Source: Diatrype stigma
Taxonomy: Eukaryota; Ascomycota; Sordariomycetes; Xylariales; Diatrypaceae
Direction of reading: 5' to 3'
Assembly (NCBI GenBank): GCA_022225965.2
Contig: JAKJXP020000062.1
Coordinates: 124,001 to 188,000 of the forward strand
DNA: 64,000 nucleotides
Under the pieces are notes generated by a model, which was not told the origin of the DNA, ran no database searches, and worked only from the letters and a program-made list of their open reading frames with translations. Below, in pieces: positions 48,100 through 59,448 of the stretch; the first letter of the stretch is position 1, and each line of letters opens with the position of its first letter. Made by a program: the position numbers and the translations under genes.

Positions 48100-51000
48100 T
48101 AATTTCTTATAGGTTCGTAATTAATAATATAAATATACGGAATATATTATGCATTTTTTGCGCGATATTGGCAAGGTATATAACGAATTGCCTTTATTTT
48201 TAAAGTATTTCGACATAATTCTTTTTCGTTTTAAAAATACCGATAATATTTTAGAAATAAAACGTCAATTTCGCCGGCGGTTTCGTATTCGTCGCCAAAT
48301 TATACATATATGGCTGAACTTTTTTTTTATAAATTACCCGGGTTATATAAACTTTATATTAAATCATTATAACTTATTTTAATTACTTAAAAATGGCGAT
48401 ATTTACGATTTGCTTAATATTTACGAAACGAATAAAATATATATAGCAATAAATCTAAACGCGAATCTTGTAAATAAGGTTATTTCAAAAAATATCGATG
48501 CATGTAATAAAACGGTAGTTTTTAATTTATTTATTAAAGCATTTAAATTAAACCGCTTAAAGGAAAATAATAGGAATAATTCGTCGTTTTCGAAATCGAA
48601 TATATCGTTATAAGCAGTTTAATTAAACGTTATTTATTATTTTTTAATGCCATTTATGCGGCAAATCCCTTTTAATAAGTTTAATTAATCCTGCGTTTTA
48701 TTTTTTTTGCATATTTTATATTTTATTTTTATAGTAAGGCCGATTTTATTAAGCCTTAGCAGCGTATTATTAAATATTAAAACTATTTTAGTTATGTTAT
48801 GCGCTAAAAAAATGGTCGTTTTGTTAAGCATTATATTTTTCGATATATTATATTAAATACTTTAATACATAAGTAAGTCCGTAATTATAGCCGTTATTTT
48901 ACGAATAAAGAATTTAATTCGTTCATTTTTAAGCGCCAATTATAAAAAATTCTTAAAAATTCGAATAAATTTAAGGTATAAATTATTTTTAATTGCATTA
49001 TCCGGTTTATAGATATTATTAAAGGTATTCGTTTTTTTTGATATAAATATCGGCAAAAATTAAAAGCCTTTTTTTATTATTTAAAGCTGCCGTTTACGTT
49101 TATTACTTTAAATCCGGCAAATTTTTATTAATAAAGCTTATACCGTTATATGCTTAAGTTTAATCGATAAAAGCAATTAAACGAATATAAACGAATAAGC
49201 TTATTTCGGCGCTTATTATATAAGAATTTTCATATTGCTGCGTAACATTTTTTTTTTCGGGCTACTTTGTTTCGAAAAATCGTGCTGGCGGAAAAATTTA
49301 ATTTCGGCAACTTTTGGTACCGCTTTAAATGGCAAAATTGTAATAGCGGTTACGTTTATAATTTGTATTGGTTTAAAAGTAATCCTTTTCCGAATATGGA
49401 CATATAAGAAAGTCGGAATATATATGTTAAAATTTAGGGTTATTATATTATTGCTATAAATTTTAAGCCTTAAGAAATCGGCCGTGGCGGTATAAATAAC
49501 AATCCGTTATGTATTAATTCTTTTTATACGAAGCTTACGTAATAATAATTAAATAATATCGTAAACCGTTATTAGCATTATAAGTATTTTATTACGTATT
49601 ATTTTCGGATTATTAAAAAAGCGGCTAACGAAGCTTGAAAAAAAGGCAAAAAGTTGCCAAATTCCGTTTGTCGCTTTAATTTTTTATGCTTTATACGAAA
49701 CGAATTTTGCGTTGTTAAAATAAGAAATAAGTTTTGGTAATTATTTAATGCCGTATGTAATAATATTTATTTTAATTAATTTAATTTATTAATAATTATG
49801 TCGTAATTAATTAATACGGATATTTTTCCGTATATTAGCGATACGGCTATTATTAATTATATAGCCAAATATTACGGCAAATCCAAATAATAATTTGCCA
49901 TATATGCTTAAATTGCCCAGTTTATTTTGTTATATATAATTAATAATAATCTTATGTTTTCGTTTATTTTTAAATTTATAAATAAGCTTATTAAAAAAAA
50001 GAACTATTTTGTTTAAAAAGTTTGTTATTATTTATTGCAGCTCCCTTTATAAAAAAATAGTCGTATAATACGTAACGTCGATTATTGCTTTTTTAAAAAA
50101 TATATCCGAACTTTAAACCTTAATAGCGAAAACGACGAAATCAAAAAAAGCGCTATAGTTTGGGAAAAATATAAGCAAAAAAGTGCATATATAAAATACG
50201 TTTCGTATTTCGAATTCGTTAAGCGCTGGAATTTTAAAAGTTAGGACTTTAAAAAGTAATATATTATTAATGCGTAATTTAAAATATTAAATTATTTCCT
50301 TTATTATAAGCCTATTCGAATTTACCAGTAATTCTTTAACTTTTATTGAATAAAGCTATTATTAAACCATTTTTATTGCCATATTAACGAATTATTAATT
50401 AATAACGAAATTAAATTCGATAATTATATCGCAATATATATATATTATATGTAACATTATATTTATAAGGATAATTATTACGGTACGGTTAACCGAGAAA
50501 ATGTTTAGCCCGATAATAAAAAGTTCGAGCCTAATTTAAATAATGCGAATAACATTATTTTAAAAAACTGACAGCACATTATTTGAATGGTATTAAATTT
50601 TTTGTTCGAACAAAAGAACGCTAAATTGCTTAGCCGCCGTAATATTAATATTAATTACGATTAATCCTTTTATATTGGTCGATACGTTTACGAAAACTTC
50701 GTTAACGGTAATTATTAAAAAAAGCGCTGCAAAAAATATTTTAATAATTACGATATTAAAAATTTGTTATTAAATATAATTAAAACCTTAAATTCCGAAT
50801 AACGAATTATATATAACATAATAATTGGTTATTATTAAAGTTTTTTTATCGGTAATTAGCTAAAGCAGCTATTATTATACGTTAATAGCGGTAATAAAAC
50901 TAAAAAGTCCTATTTTATTAAAATCATATCGTTACATTTTTAACAGTTATTTATAATAAATAAATCGTTCGTAATTCGAATTGCTTTAATTAACGTAATT

Positions 51001-52160
51001 AACAATTAAATTAACGGCCAAATATTGCATTCCTTATTTCGTTTACCTATCGATAGCGAATATAAGCCCTTAGCAGAAAATGCTAACTTATTAAATACTT
51101 TATAACGGCGCTTTCGTAACGTTTATTTTTTTATTATCGACAAAAAAAGCATATTCGGTTTATAAAACTTAAGCTAAATTAATCGGCGGCTTTAAAAAAT
51201 TTTTCCTAATTGCCGCAACAATTATTTTAGCAACTTAAATATATTGCTTATCGGAAATTTCTTTTAATTATTTCCCGTTATAAATAAGCCGTTATATACT
51301 TTTAAGTAATTAATTAAACATTACGACATTATTAAATACGGGCTATATAAAGCCTTTAAATGCTCGGTATTTCTTATTATTATTTAACGCCAATAAAAAT
51401 CCAAATAAGCCCGATTTTATAAAGCCTTATTAAACTTGTAACAATTTAAGGTTTCTACCGCCTTTTGAAAATTATTAACGTTTAAATGCGTTATAAAGCT
51501 TTTTTTTGCCGAAATTACAAGTTTCGATAATATTATATGCATTTATTTTATTAAGGCTCGTATTAATTAATATAACCATAACCATATAATACGGCTTATA
51601 AATTTAATTATTTAAATTCATGCTAAGCATAAAGAATTTAATACAAATAAGGCCGCTTTTCTTAATGCTAATAATCTTTTTAAAAGCTTTTTTATTTGCA
51701 TTAAATGCCGGATTATGTTAATACGTAATTTATAAAACCATATCGGTTTTATAAACGGAACTTAAGGTACGGTATACGACATTTCCTAAGCTTAAGGCTT
51801 AAACGTTATAAATAATGCTCCGGAAATTATCATAATAGCTTTTAATAATTATATTGGCCCGGCATTTATTAATTCGAATAGCCGTAAGCTTCGTAATAAT
51901 TAAGATAAAGCTGTCGTACTTATTTTTCGGATTCGATAAAACTTTATCGTAAAAAATATTATTTATTACCAAAAGCAATTTTTTTTGCTTATTATATATA
52001 CCATTATAATGCATAAGTTTTAAGGCGTTATTTTGTATTAAGTAATATGCGATATTTCGAATCGTAAGTTTATTATTAAACTGTTATATATAACCGTTTT
52101 TAAAGTATTTGCATTATAAGGCTTAATGTTCGATATTTCATTTAATCGCGGCCGTTTTTA
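48100..52160 (+). pseudogene. Helitron Rep/PIF1 helicase relic
   Basis: The N-terminal part (48149-48400) reads LRDIGKVYNELPLFLKYFDI, FRRRFRIRRQIIHIWLNFF and NYPGYINFILNH, the segment that precedes Rep in fungal Helitrons. The Rep region includes GYVYNLYWFK (about 49345-49374), where HUH would be HVH, so both His have become Tyr by C-to-T change. Further Rep blocks are INTDISPYISDTAIINY and IAKYYGKSK (about 49815-49884), with the Tyr pair of Helitron Rep. The PIF1-like helicase shows INGQILHSLFRLPI (about 51011-51052), IIDKKSIFGL (about 51133-51163), LNILLIGNFFQLFPVINKPL (about 51235-51295) and YTIIMHKFQG (about 51990-52020). Family assignment is firm; the gene is dead. Confidence 0.85.
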
Positions 52161-52229
52161 TTATAAGAATAATTATTCGTTTATATAAATAAGACTTAAT
52201 AATTATAATACCCGCTTAAAGCATGTTTT

Positions 52230-52990
52230 AATTCGGCCTTTATATGCAATTTATTTTCGGCAATTCCTTATTTATTAATTTAATAATAATAATTTTAATA
52301 GCAGCAATTTTTATAGCATTAGCTTTATTTCGTAAAAAACTTTTAAATATAAATGCAATAGCTTTTTTTTTTATTACGGCAATTTTTTGTACTTTTTATA
52401 TTTTTCTAGCCTAGTTTTGCGCTTTCTTTTTTATTTGCGAACATATATTAAATATTTTGCCGCTTTATAATTATAACCGTTTATCTTTAGTCCAGATCGT
52501 ATATGACTTAGCCGTAATTGAATTAATATTTTCGTCGTAAATATTTGGCCTATCGTTCTTTTTAATTCGGAACTTTGCGAACATATTATTTTCAAAGATG
52601 TATATCTTTTTTAGCATTTTGTAATTTTTGCATTTATATTTTATAATATTAACTTCGGAAATAAACCAGCAGCTATAAAACGGCCATATATAATAAACGT
52701 TGGCTTTATATTATTAATACGGCGCAATATTGGGTTATTTATAAACTTAAATATATAAAGCCGCTTTAGCATTTATATTGGTTAATAAAAAATGCATAAT
52801 TTTGCTTATAAAAAGGCCGACTTTAATAGTTATATATATTTCGTATACTTATGCCGGCGATTTTTTGTCGGTCGTATAGGTCGAAAATAATTGGGGCCCG
52901 ATTATTATATTCCAGAATTTAACATTCGTAATATTCCATTTAATAAATCGTTTTTAAGCCATTTCTGTTAAAAACGTAATAATTAAATAA
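52230..52990 (-). pseudogene. Unknown minus-strand relic frame in nested element
   Basis: Ignoring RIP-type stops, one minus-strand frame is protein-like for about 250 codons: KRFIKWNITNVKFWNIIIGP, STYTTDKKSPA, VGLFISKIMHFLLTNINAKA, ANVYYIWPFYSCWFISEVNI, FENNMFAKFRIKKNDRPNIY and AKSYTIWTKDKRL. The order of hydrophobic and charged blocks looks like a real protein. I do not recognise it. It converges on the helicase gene. Confidence 0.35.
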
Positions 52991-53974
52991 AATAATGCTT
53001 ATATGTTATTAATATGCGATTTATATAAATACGTATAATAAGTACATATCTAAATAAAGGTAGCATTTAATTTGGTTAATACCGCAAATTTTTTGCAAAA
53101 GCGATAAAATTAATAAAATATAATAGGAAAAAATATATTAATTGGCTTTTTAAAAATATCGGTAGTTTGCTTAATATTGATATAATCGATAATAATTTAA
53201 GCAAGCTTTTGATTTTTTTTAAGCATATAATAAAATGGGCTCTTTTTAATATTGGAAATAGAAATATTACGAATAAGCGGCTTAAGTTTTTAATAATGGC
53301 TTTTATTGTTAGAAATGGAAATATGCGAAATTTAACGAACCAGCTCTTATATTTTTTCGTTTTTAATTATATTAATAATAGGTTATGATTTGCGGTTATT
53401 TATAATGGCTATTATATATAAAAGACTTAATTTAAGTAATAATGTATTAAAAACGAATTAAAGCTAACGGATAAAATAAAGTTATTACATAAAAGGTTAA
53501 AGTTTAAAAATTAAAAATATTAAATAAAAAAATTTACCTTATATGTTATAATAGGTTTGGCTTATTTAGGTGGCTTGTAATTATTTTATTTAGGGCATAT
53601 ATTATATTTATTATATTATTATAATTAAGGAAAATGCTAGTTACAATTATTAAAGCTTATTTATATAATACTTATAAGCTAAATTCTTAACTAGACTTAA
53701 TTGATTTATTTATAAATTAAATTTTTAATTAAACCTAATTTATTTGTTTATTTATTATATTTTTATTATTAGGTCGTTTCCTTTCGAAAAGTTCATTTTA
53801 TATTATCGTAATAGCTTATATATTATTCGTTTTAGTCGTTGCCATTTATAATTATATCGTTATATTTCGTTATTTATAAACATTGCAATATAGGATTATT
53901 CGGCAATTTATTAATTACAATCCATAATAATAAAACTTTTTAACGCTAAATTATTAACCATTACGTCTTTTTTA

Positions 53975-54560
53975 CCGATAAAACCCTTACTTTTAATTAC
54001 GACTTAAATATTAGCCCTTATTTTATAAGCAATAACGATGGACCTTTTTGTAATATTAAAATATTTAATTACATAAATGCGGCAATCTTTAAGATTCGAA
54101 TTATCGAATTATGGTTTGCTTTAAATTATAAATTCCAATTCGAATATTTATCTAAAAATGGAATTAAAGGCATGGCCTTGTTTATTACCGAATACGTTAA
54201 TTCGTTTAAGTTATTATTCGTATTCGAAATTAATCCGGGATATGCCATAAAAAGAAATAATAAAATAACATATAATACCAATAAGCCGACATTTATTTAA
54301 GTGCCGCAGCAGGTACTTTTAAATTTATTCGAACATTAAATTAGCGTCTTGCATTAAGTGCTTCGAAAAATGCTCCTGGTTTTCGATTCGCTAATAATTC
54401 ATAATATATATTAAAAAATTTAATAAATGTACTGCAATTTTTAAAAAAGGTCCGCCTTAAATAAATCCTGCCTTATTATTATCGTCTTTATAAGCAAATT
54501 CTCGTAACAAAATAATAAATAAACCTATAACTTTTAAATTACTTATTTCTTTAAGGCTTT
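53975..54560 (+). pseudogene. Unknown plus-strand relic frame in nested element
   Basis: A plus-strand frame reads ISPYFISNNDGPFCNIKIFN, INAAIFKIRIIELWFALNYK, GIKGMALFITEYVNSFKLLF, INPGYAIKRNNKITYNTNKP and VPQQVLLNLFEHQISVLHQV with few stops. The family is not recognised. It may be a second gene carried by the Helitron or a separate insertion. Confidence 0.35.
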
Positions 54561-55287
54561 ATTTATGGATCCCTTTTATATAAAGCAATAATATAATAAC
54601 AGCTACGGTTAAATTATTACGTCGTCGAATATACTGGATAACTGAAAAAGAATAATTAAAAAATATATCGGCTTTAAAAATAAAAAATCGAATAAGCGCA
54701 ATTAAATAACCAATAATTAATTTAATTAACTTATTACCGTTAATTCCGATTTATTATTAAATATTATCCGTATTTTCCTTTATAAGCGCCAGCTTTCGTT
54801 TAATTCCAGTTTGGTGCAGTAATTATGTTGCCCATTTCTTATGTTTTTTCAAAGCCGCTTTCGCTAGTCCTTTTCTTAGTAGCCCCTTTCCTAATAGCCC
54901 CTTTTTTAGTAGTTATTATTAATGCGGTCCTAGCCGTTTCTGGATTTCGCCTTTCGATTACGATTATTCATAAATAATAAAAAACTAAATGCTTTATGCA
55001 AATACGAATATTATACGCCTTATTTAAAGTACGGATTTTCGATCGAATACCTAGCAAACGAGTTATATTCTTTATTTTCCGTAAGCTAAAAAGAATGGGA
55101 TTCGTATTTTCGCGATTTTTAGTAATAAAATAATTAAAAGGGCTATAAATACGAATTATATTTATGCGGTAAATTATATTGAATTATTGCGTTTGGATTT
55201 AAAAAAAGATTAACGAAAGGCATTATTTATAAGGCTTAAGTTATTAATAATTAATATAATCCTAAGCAAAAAATTATAATAATAGAA

Positions 55288-55389
55288 ACGATTAATTGCA
55301 AGCAAAAACGTTTAAGATATTTCCTAAGCCTGAATTTCTGGATTTAATTTCCGTATTATACCACCTTTATAAAATAATTTCCGATTAGG
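55288..55389 (-). repeat. Right inverted end of nested element
   Basis: The reverse complement begins CCTAATCGGAAATTATTTTA and carries AAAGGTGGTATAATACGG and AAATTCAGGCTTAGGAAATA. It is more A/T-shifted than the left copy. Confidence 0.9.
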
Positions 55390-57250
55390 TTTTAACATTT
55401 TACGCCAATCCAAAAAATAAATAAATAAAATAATCCAGCAATCCTAAAAAAATCGCTTCGCGCGGGAAATTTTTTTGACCCGGAAAAAAAAAAAAAAGGT
55501 CCCCGAAGCTTGCATAAAACCGTACCTTTTTTTTCTTTTCGTAGCGGTTAAAAAAATTTTAACCTTATATAAAAGCAATAAGCGTATTTATTTTATATTT
55601 AATTGCTTATTTTTTAAAAAAACTTATAAAAACTTAATTATAATATTTCATTTAAAAAAAAAGCTTTTCGATATTATATTAATACTTTAATATTAACGGC
55701 ATTAAATTAAAAGCGATAATATAATAATAATTATTAATTACGAATCGTTAAAAATAATTAATACGAAAACCGAATAATCGGCTTGCATATTATGCTTTTT
55801 TAATGTTATTAAGCATTTCGAAATTCGTATCGTATATCGTTTGGACCGAACGAACGTTTTTACCGATTACCTTTTAAGGCCCCAAAAAGCCGCAATAATG
55901 GCAGCCGAAAAAATAAGCCGATTCGTTATGCCGATTAATTAAATCGACTAAACCTTTAAGCCATTTTCGAAACCTTTTTATATAATATCCTTTTATTCTT
56001 AATTATATAACGAAAATAAATTAATAAGCACTTTATTATATACCGAAATAAATTATATAAAATAATTAAGTACATAAGAATACTCGATAACCTTTCGTAT
56101 ATAAAAGATATCGCTACGAAAGCGCAAATTTTGCAAAAAATCCTTAAATACGATAAATTCCTAATATAATTAAAACGGATTTATTATAATTAAGGCCATT
56201 CGATTATTAAAATAACGCTTCGCAATACGTAAAAGCAATTCTGGCATTTAAAAATAGTTTTTATTACGTAATAAGTAATTATTAAATATTCGGCTTATTA
56301 ATTAATAAAAAAACCGAGCTTTTTATTATTAAACTTATAATTCGTATAATTTCCGGCATTTTTAATTAAATAAATAATCGATTATACGTTAATAAGTTCG
56401 TTTACGATTTTTATAACCGTTAAATACGTTACGAAATAAATAAAAGCTAACGTTATTTCTTTCGTTTAATCCGGAAATATAATTCTTATATTTTCCCGTA
56501 TCGGGCGTATTTACGGTATCCTTAAAAAATAAATTAATAATAACGCCGGCGCCTTTAAGAATAAAACCGCAAACGCTTAAAACAAAAAATAAGGCTTTAT
56601 CGTAAAGGCTATTATATTAAGACGTTCGAAAAATAACGGAAAAATAAAAAAGATTAATAAAGACTTAAAGAAAATTATATTACGTAAATATTAAGCAAAT
56701 TTTACGGCCTATTCGTTATTCGAATTATTATAACGAACGGTAATTATTTATAACCGTATTTTTAAATTAAGCGGTTATAATTTATATTTCCTATTATTCG
56801 GCATAATCTTTTTTTAAAAACAAACCTTATTGGAATTTTGTAAATACTTTCGTAAACCGACGAAAAAAAAGAAGTTTTAAAATAATAAATTATTAGCAAC
56901 AAATTACGAAATATCGTTTATAAAAGCCCGCTTTAATAATATAAAGGCGTTTCGTAATAAAATACGAACGTATTTTTTTTTTTTAAAAAGGGCTTATTAA
57001 ACCGTATGTTTCGAACGATTAAATCCTTCGCATTTGTTAACGCCAAAAAAGTACGAGCCTTATTACGACGGGTCTTAAAACGTAATTAATTGTTATTCCG
57101 GTAATACGTATTATTTACGAAGCTTTAAAAAATTTTAATTATAAAACAAATATAACGAAACAAACTTATTTCCGGCCTTTATAAAAAACGGACATTTTAT
57201 ATATAATATGTAATATATAAATAAATAACTTTTAAAATAAAATCGTCGGC
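55390..57250 (+). pseudogene. Gypsy pol relic, part 2: RNase H end and integrase
   Basis: After the nested element the Gypsy frame resumes. At about 55731-55890 it reads YDNKSLKIINTKTE and FEIRIVYRLDRTNVFTDYLL, the end of RNase H (DHKSLEYF... and YRPGK...ADALSR in intact elements). Near the end (about 57043-57190) KKYEPYYDGS, NVINCYSGNTYYLRSFKKF and NKYNETNLFPAFIKNG match the integrase C-terminal module of fungal Gypsy elements. The middle (integrase core) is too mutated to place motifs. Confidence 0.7.
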
Positions 57251-57332
57251 GCTTAATAAAAAGGGAAATTAACGATAATAATTAAAAACGATTATAATAA
57301 AAAAAGGAAATAATTATAAATTCGGCCATTTC

Positions 57333-57525
57333 TTATAATGCCAAGAATCGGAAAATCGGAATATAAAATTTTAATAATTTAAAGCGCATAATTATATTTA
57401 GCTTTAATTTAATAACGAATTTAAACCTTTAATATAATTTTAAGTAAATTGCTAATAATAGTAATTCCCTAAGGGTTCGAAGAACCGGGCGCAAAAGCAT
57501 AAGAGTGACTACATATAATAAGCCG
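57333..57525 (+). repeat. Right LTR of Gypsy element (visible part)
   Basis: This copy matches the left LTR. Its second half (from about 57470) keeps C and G where the left copy has T and A, so the RIP damage stops inside this LTR. Confidence 0.85.
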
Positions 57526-57540
57526 AACGATCGAGATAAT

Positions 57541-58095
57541 TCGTTTATATTTTTCGGCCATTTAAAAACTTCGAGTTTGCAAGATAAATTGCACGAATTA
57601 CGGAGTTTTTCAGGTCTAAAGCTTGAGTGAAAATTACCTAGGTAAACAATCGCATAGACCTAGAAGCAATCCCAACAGTAGACCCTCGAGAAGCTACCTC
57701 GCAGTCCTCCCTCAATAGGCAGTCAGACGTCATCATCTATAAGCTGGACAAAGCTTGGGTTGCCCCCTTTTGTCTGGCACGTCTCAGATACTCGGCCTCG
57801 AACAACTGACAGCATCGCCGCTGCCCTTTGGTCAAGTCTCACATTTTGTACATACATACATACATACATACATACATACATACATACATACCTCCAAAAC
57901 GCACTTAGTCAAATACCACCTGCTTCCCGGGTGGCAAGAAAGTCCACGATTCCACCAAATCACACGGTTCGACGCCTCGTGAAAGCCCTGGGGGGCATCA
58001 CGATTCGGCATCCTACCTATTTATCCCACGCAGGCCACCAAAGTGCAAACCATCACCACCGTCATTCCAGCAGCCCCCAAGTAGCAGTAGCGAGC
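57541..58095. other. Boundary between RIP block and gene island
   Basis: AT-richness drops quickly after about 57600. The stretch includes the MAG1 promoter and 5' untranslated region. The open frame continues upstream of the chosen ATG to 57760 but encodes His/Tyr/Thr repeats from the CATA microsatellite and is not protein-like. Confidence 0.5.
57852..57890. repeat. (CATA)n microsatellite
   Basis: About nine uninterrupted CATA units lie some 210 bases before the MAG1 start codon. Confidence 0.95.
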
Positions 58096-59448
58096 ATGTC
58101 AACGTCAACACGCAGATCGGCGCGGCTGAGCGCAGCTGCAGCAACAGTTGGGAAGCTGTCGTCGCAAGCGCCTGCTGCTGCCACTGCTGCCACCCCGGCC
58201 AAAAAGGCAACGAGGAAAAGAAAGGCGACGGCAACCTCAGAAGACTTATCAATCGAAGGAGGAGAAGCAAAGGGGGACACTGCCCCTGCCCCTGCTCCTG
58301 CCCCCACAACACCGAGCAGGAAGCGGCGAGCCAAGGCTACTCAGGAACCGGCAACGCCCACACCTAGCAACGCGAAGCTGATGGCCGAGCCAGCCGCGAC
58401 CGGTCATGCGCCCGCGACCACGCCGAAGCCGAAACCAGCGGCGGTGCGCCGGCTCGCGGACGCCAACCGCACCAACGCGGCGCTTCTCTCGCCCGAGACG
58501 TCGCGGGTCGTGATGAGGAAGGCTGCGACAGCATCCGCGGCCGAGTCTCCCAGCAAGGCCCCACCAGCGGCCAACCTCCTCGAGGAGGCGTGCGCGCACC
58601 TGATCCGTGTGGACCCCCGGATGCGGCCGCTGATCGAGGCGCACCGGTGCCGGATCTTCTCGCCCGAGGGGCTGGCCGAGCAGGTCGACCCGTTCGAGAG
58701 CCTGTGCAGCGGCATCATCTCGCAGCAGGTGTCGGGGGCGGCGGCGCGGTCGATCAAGAAGCGGTTTGTCGAGCTGTTCTTCCCCCCTTCTCCTTCGACC
58801 GCTTCTCCGGAGGCCAATGGGGACGAGGATGCGGACAAGGATAAGGAGGATGGAAAGAAAGAGCAAGGTCAAGAGCAAAGAAAAGAAGAGGGCGATTTTG
58901 CCGACGCTACCGCTGCTATCAACAAGACCGAAGAAGAAAGCAAAGCCGGTAACTCCGCCGCCACCACCACCACCACGAAGCCGCGGATATTCCCGCAGCC
59001 GTCGCAAGTAGCGGCGTGCCCGCTCGAGCGGCTCCGCACAGCGGGCCTCTCGCAGCGCAAAGCCGAGTACGTGCAGGGCCTAGCGGAGCACTTCGTCAGC
59101 GGCGCGCTATCGACCGAGCTGCTCGCGGACGCGCCGTACGAGGAGGTGATGGAGCGGCTGACGGCGGTGCGGGGCCTGGGCCTCTGGTCGGCCGAGATGT
59201 TCGCGTGCTTCGCGCTCAAGCGGCTCGACGTCTTCTCGCTGGGCGACCTGGGCGTCCAGCGCGGCATGGCCGCCTTCGTCGGCCGCGACGTCGCGAAGCT
59301 GAAGGCGAAGGGCAAGGGCGGCGGGAAGTGGAAGTATATGTCCGAGCAGGATATGCGCGAGCTGTCGGACCGCTTCGCGCCTTATCGCAGTCTCTTCATG
59401 TGGTATATGTGGCGCGTGGAGGAAACGGACATTAGTTCGTTGGAGTAG
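58096..59448 (+). CDS. MAG1: 3-methyladenine DNA glycosylase, HhH-GPD family
   Basis: This intronless 450-residue protein starts at ATG 58096 (MSTSTRRSARLSAAAAT). The first 150 residues are a low-complexity, basic, Ala/Pro/Lys-rich tail that probably includes nuclear localisation signals (KKATRKRKA, SRKRRAK). The glycosylase core starts at about 170 (HLIRVDPRMRPLIEAHRCRI), has FESLCSGIISQQVSGAAARS, a helix-hairpin-helix at about 356-366 (TAVRGLGLWSA) and the catalytic Asp384 in SLGDLGVQRGM, as in AlkA/Mag. It removes alkylated purines such as 3-methyladenine at the start of base-excision repair. An acidic/Lys-rich insertion of about 75 residues (240-300) splits the core and is unusual against the compact yeast enzyme. 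Coding GC is high while the flank is AT-rich. Confidence 0.92.
   Translation: MSTSTRRSARLSAAAATVGKLSSQAPAAATAATPAKKATRKRKATATSEDLSIEGGEAKGDTAPAPAPAPTTPSRKRRAKATQEPATPTPSNAKLMAEPAATGHAPATTPKPKPAAVRRLADANRTNAALLSPETSRVVMRKAATASAAESPSKAPPAANLLEEACAHLIRVDPRMRPLIEAHRCRIFSPEGLAEQVDPFESLCSGIISQQVSGAAARSIKKRFVELFFPPSPSTASPEANGDEDADKDKEDGKKEQGQEQRKEEGDFADATAAINKTEEESKAGNSAATTTTTKPRIFPQPSQVAACPLERLRTAGLSQRKAEYVQGLAEHFVSGALSTELLADAPYEEVMERLTAVRGLGLWSAEMFACFALKRLDVFSLGDLGVQRGMAAFVGRDVAKLKAKGKGGGKWKYMSEQDMRELSDRFAPYRSLFMWYMWRVEETDISSLE

Larger units (their letters stand above)
45370..55389 (+). mobile_element. Nested Helitron-class element with about 100 bp inverted ends
   Basis: This 10 kb element interrupts the Gypsy RNase H. 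It carries a plus-strand Helitron Rep and PIF1-type helicase (about 48100-52160). Both ends are inverted copies of each other over about 102 bases, starting TAATCGGAGGTTATTTTATA on the left. The left boundary reads TC|TAATCGG and the right CCGATTAG|G. Helitrons transpose by a rolling-circle mechanism and normally have TC...CTRR ends, no long inverted repeats and no target duplication. Two or more unknown reading frames and two minisatellites lie beside the helicase gene. The whole element is RIP-mutated. Confidence 0.8.
41515..57540 (+). mobile_element. Gypsy LTR retrotransposon, RIP-mutated and split by a nested element
   Basis: Direct terminal repeats at about 41532-41725 and 57333-57525 enclose gag-pol relics in Gypsy order: zinc knuckle, protease region, RT, RNase H, integrase C-terminus, all on the plus strand. 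A purine tract (AAAAAAAGGAAA, about 57299-57310) precedes the right repeat, as a polypurine tract should. Subtracting the nested 10 kb insertion and the 260 base solo LTR leaves about 5.7 kb, normal for Gypsy. Stops are dense and follow the RIP pattern. The outer limits are uncertain by tens of bases. Confidence 0.85.

Noticed and set aside
57760..58095. Upstream extension of the MAG1 frame
   Set aside because: The extra 112 residues include a (CATA)n-encoded Tyr-Ile-His-Thr repeat and no conserved sequence; the ATG at 58096 gives a typical basic N-terminus.
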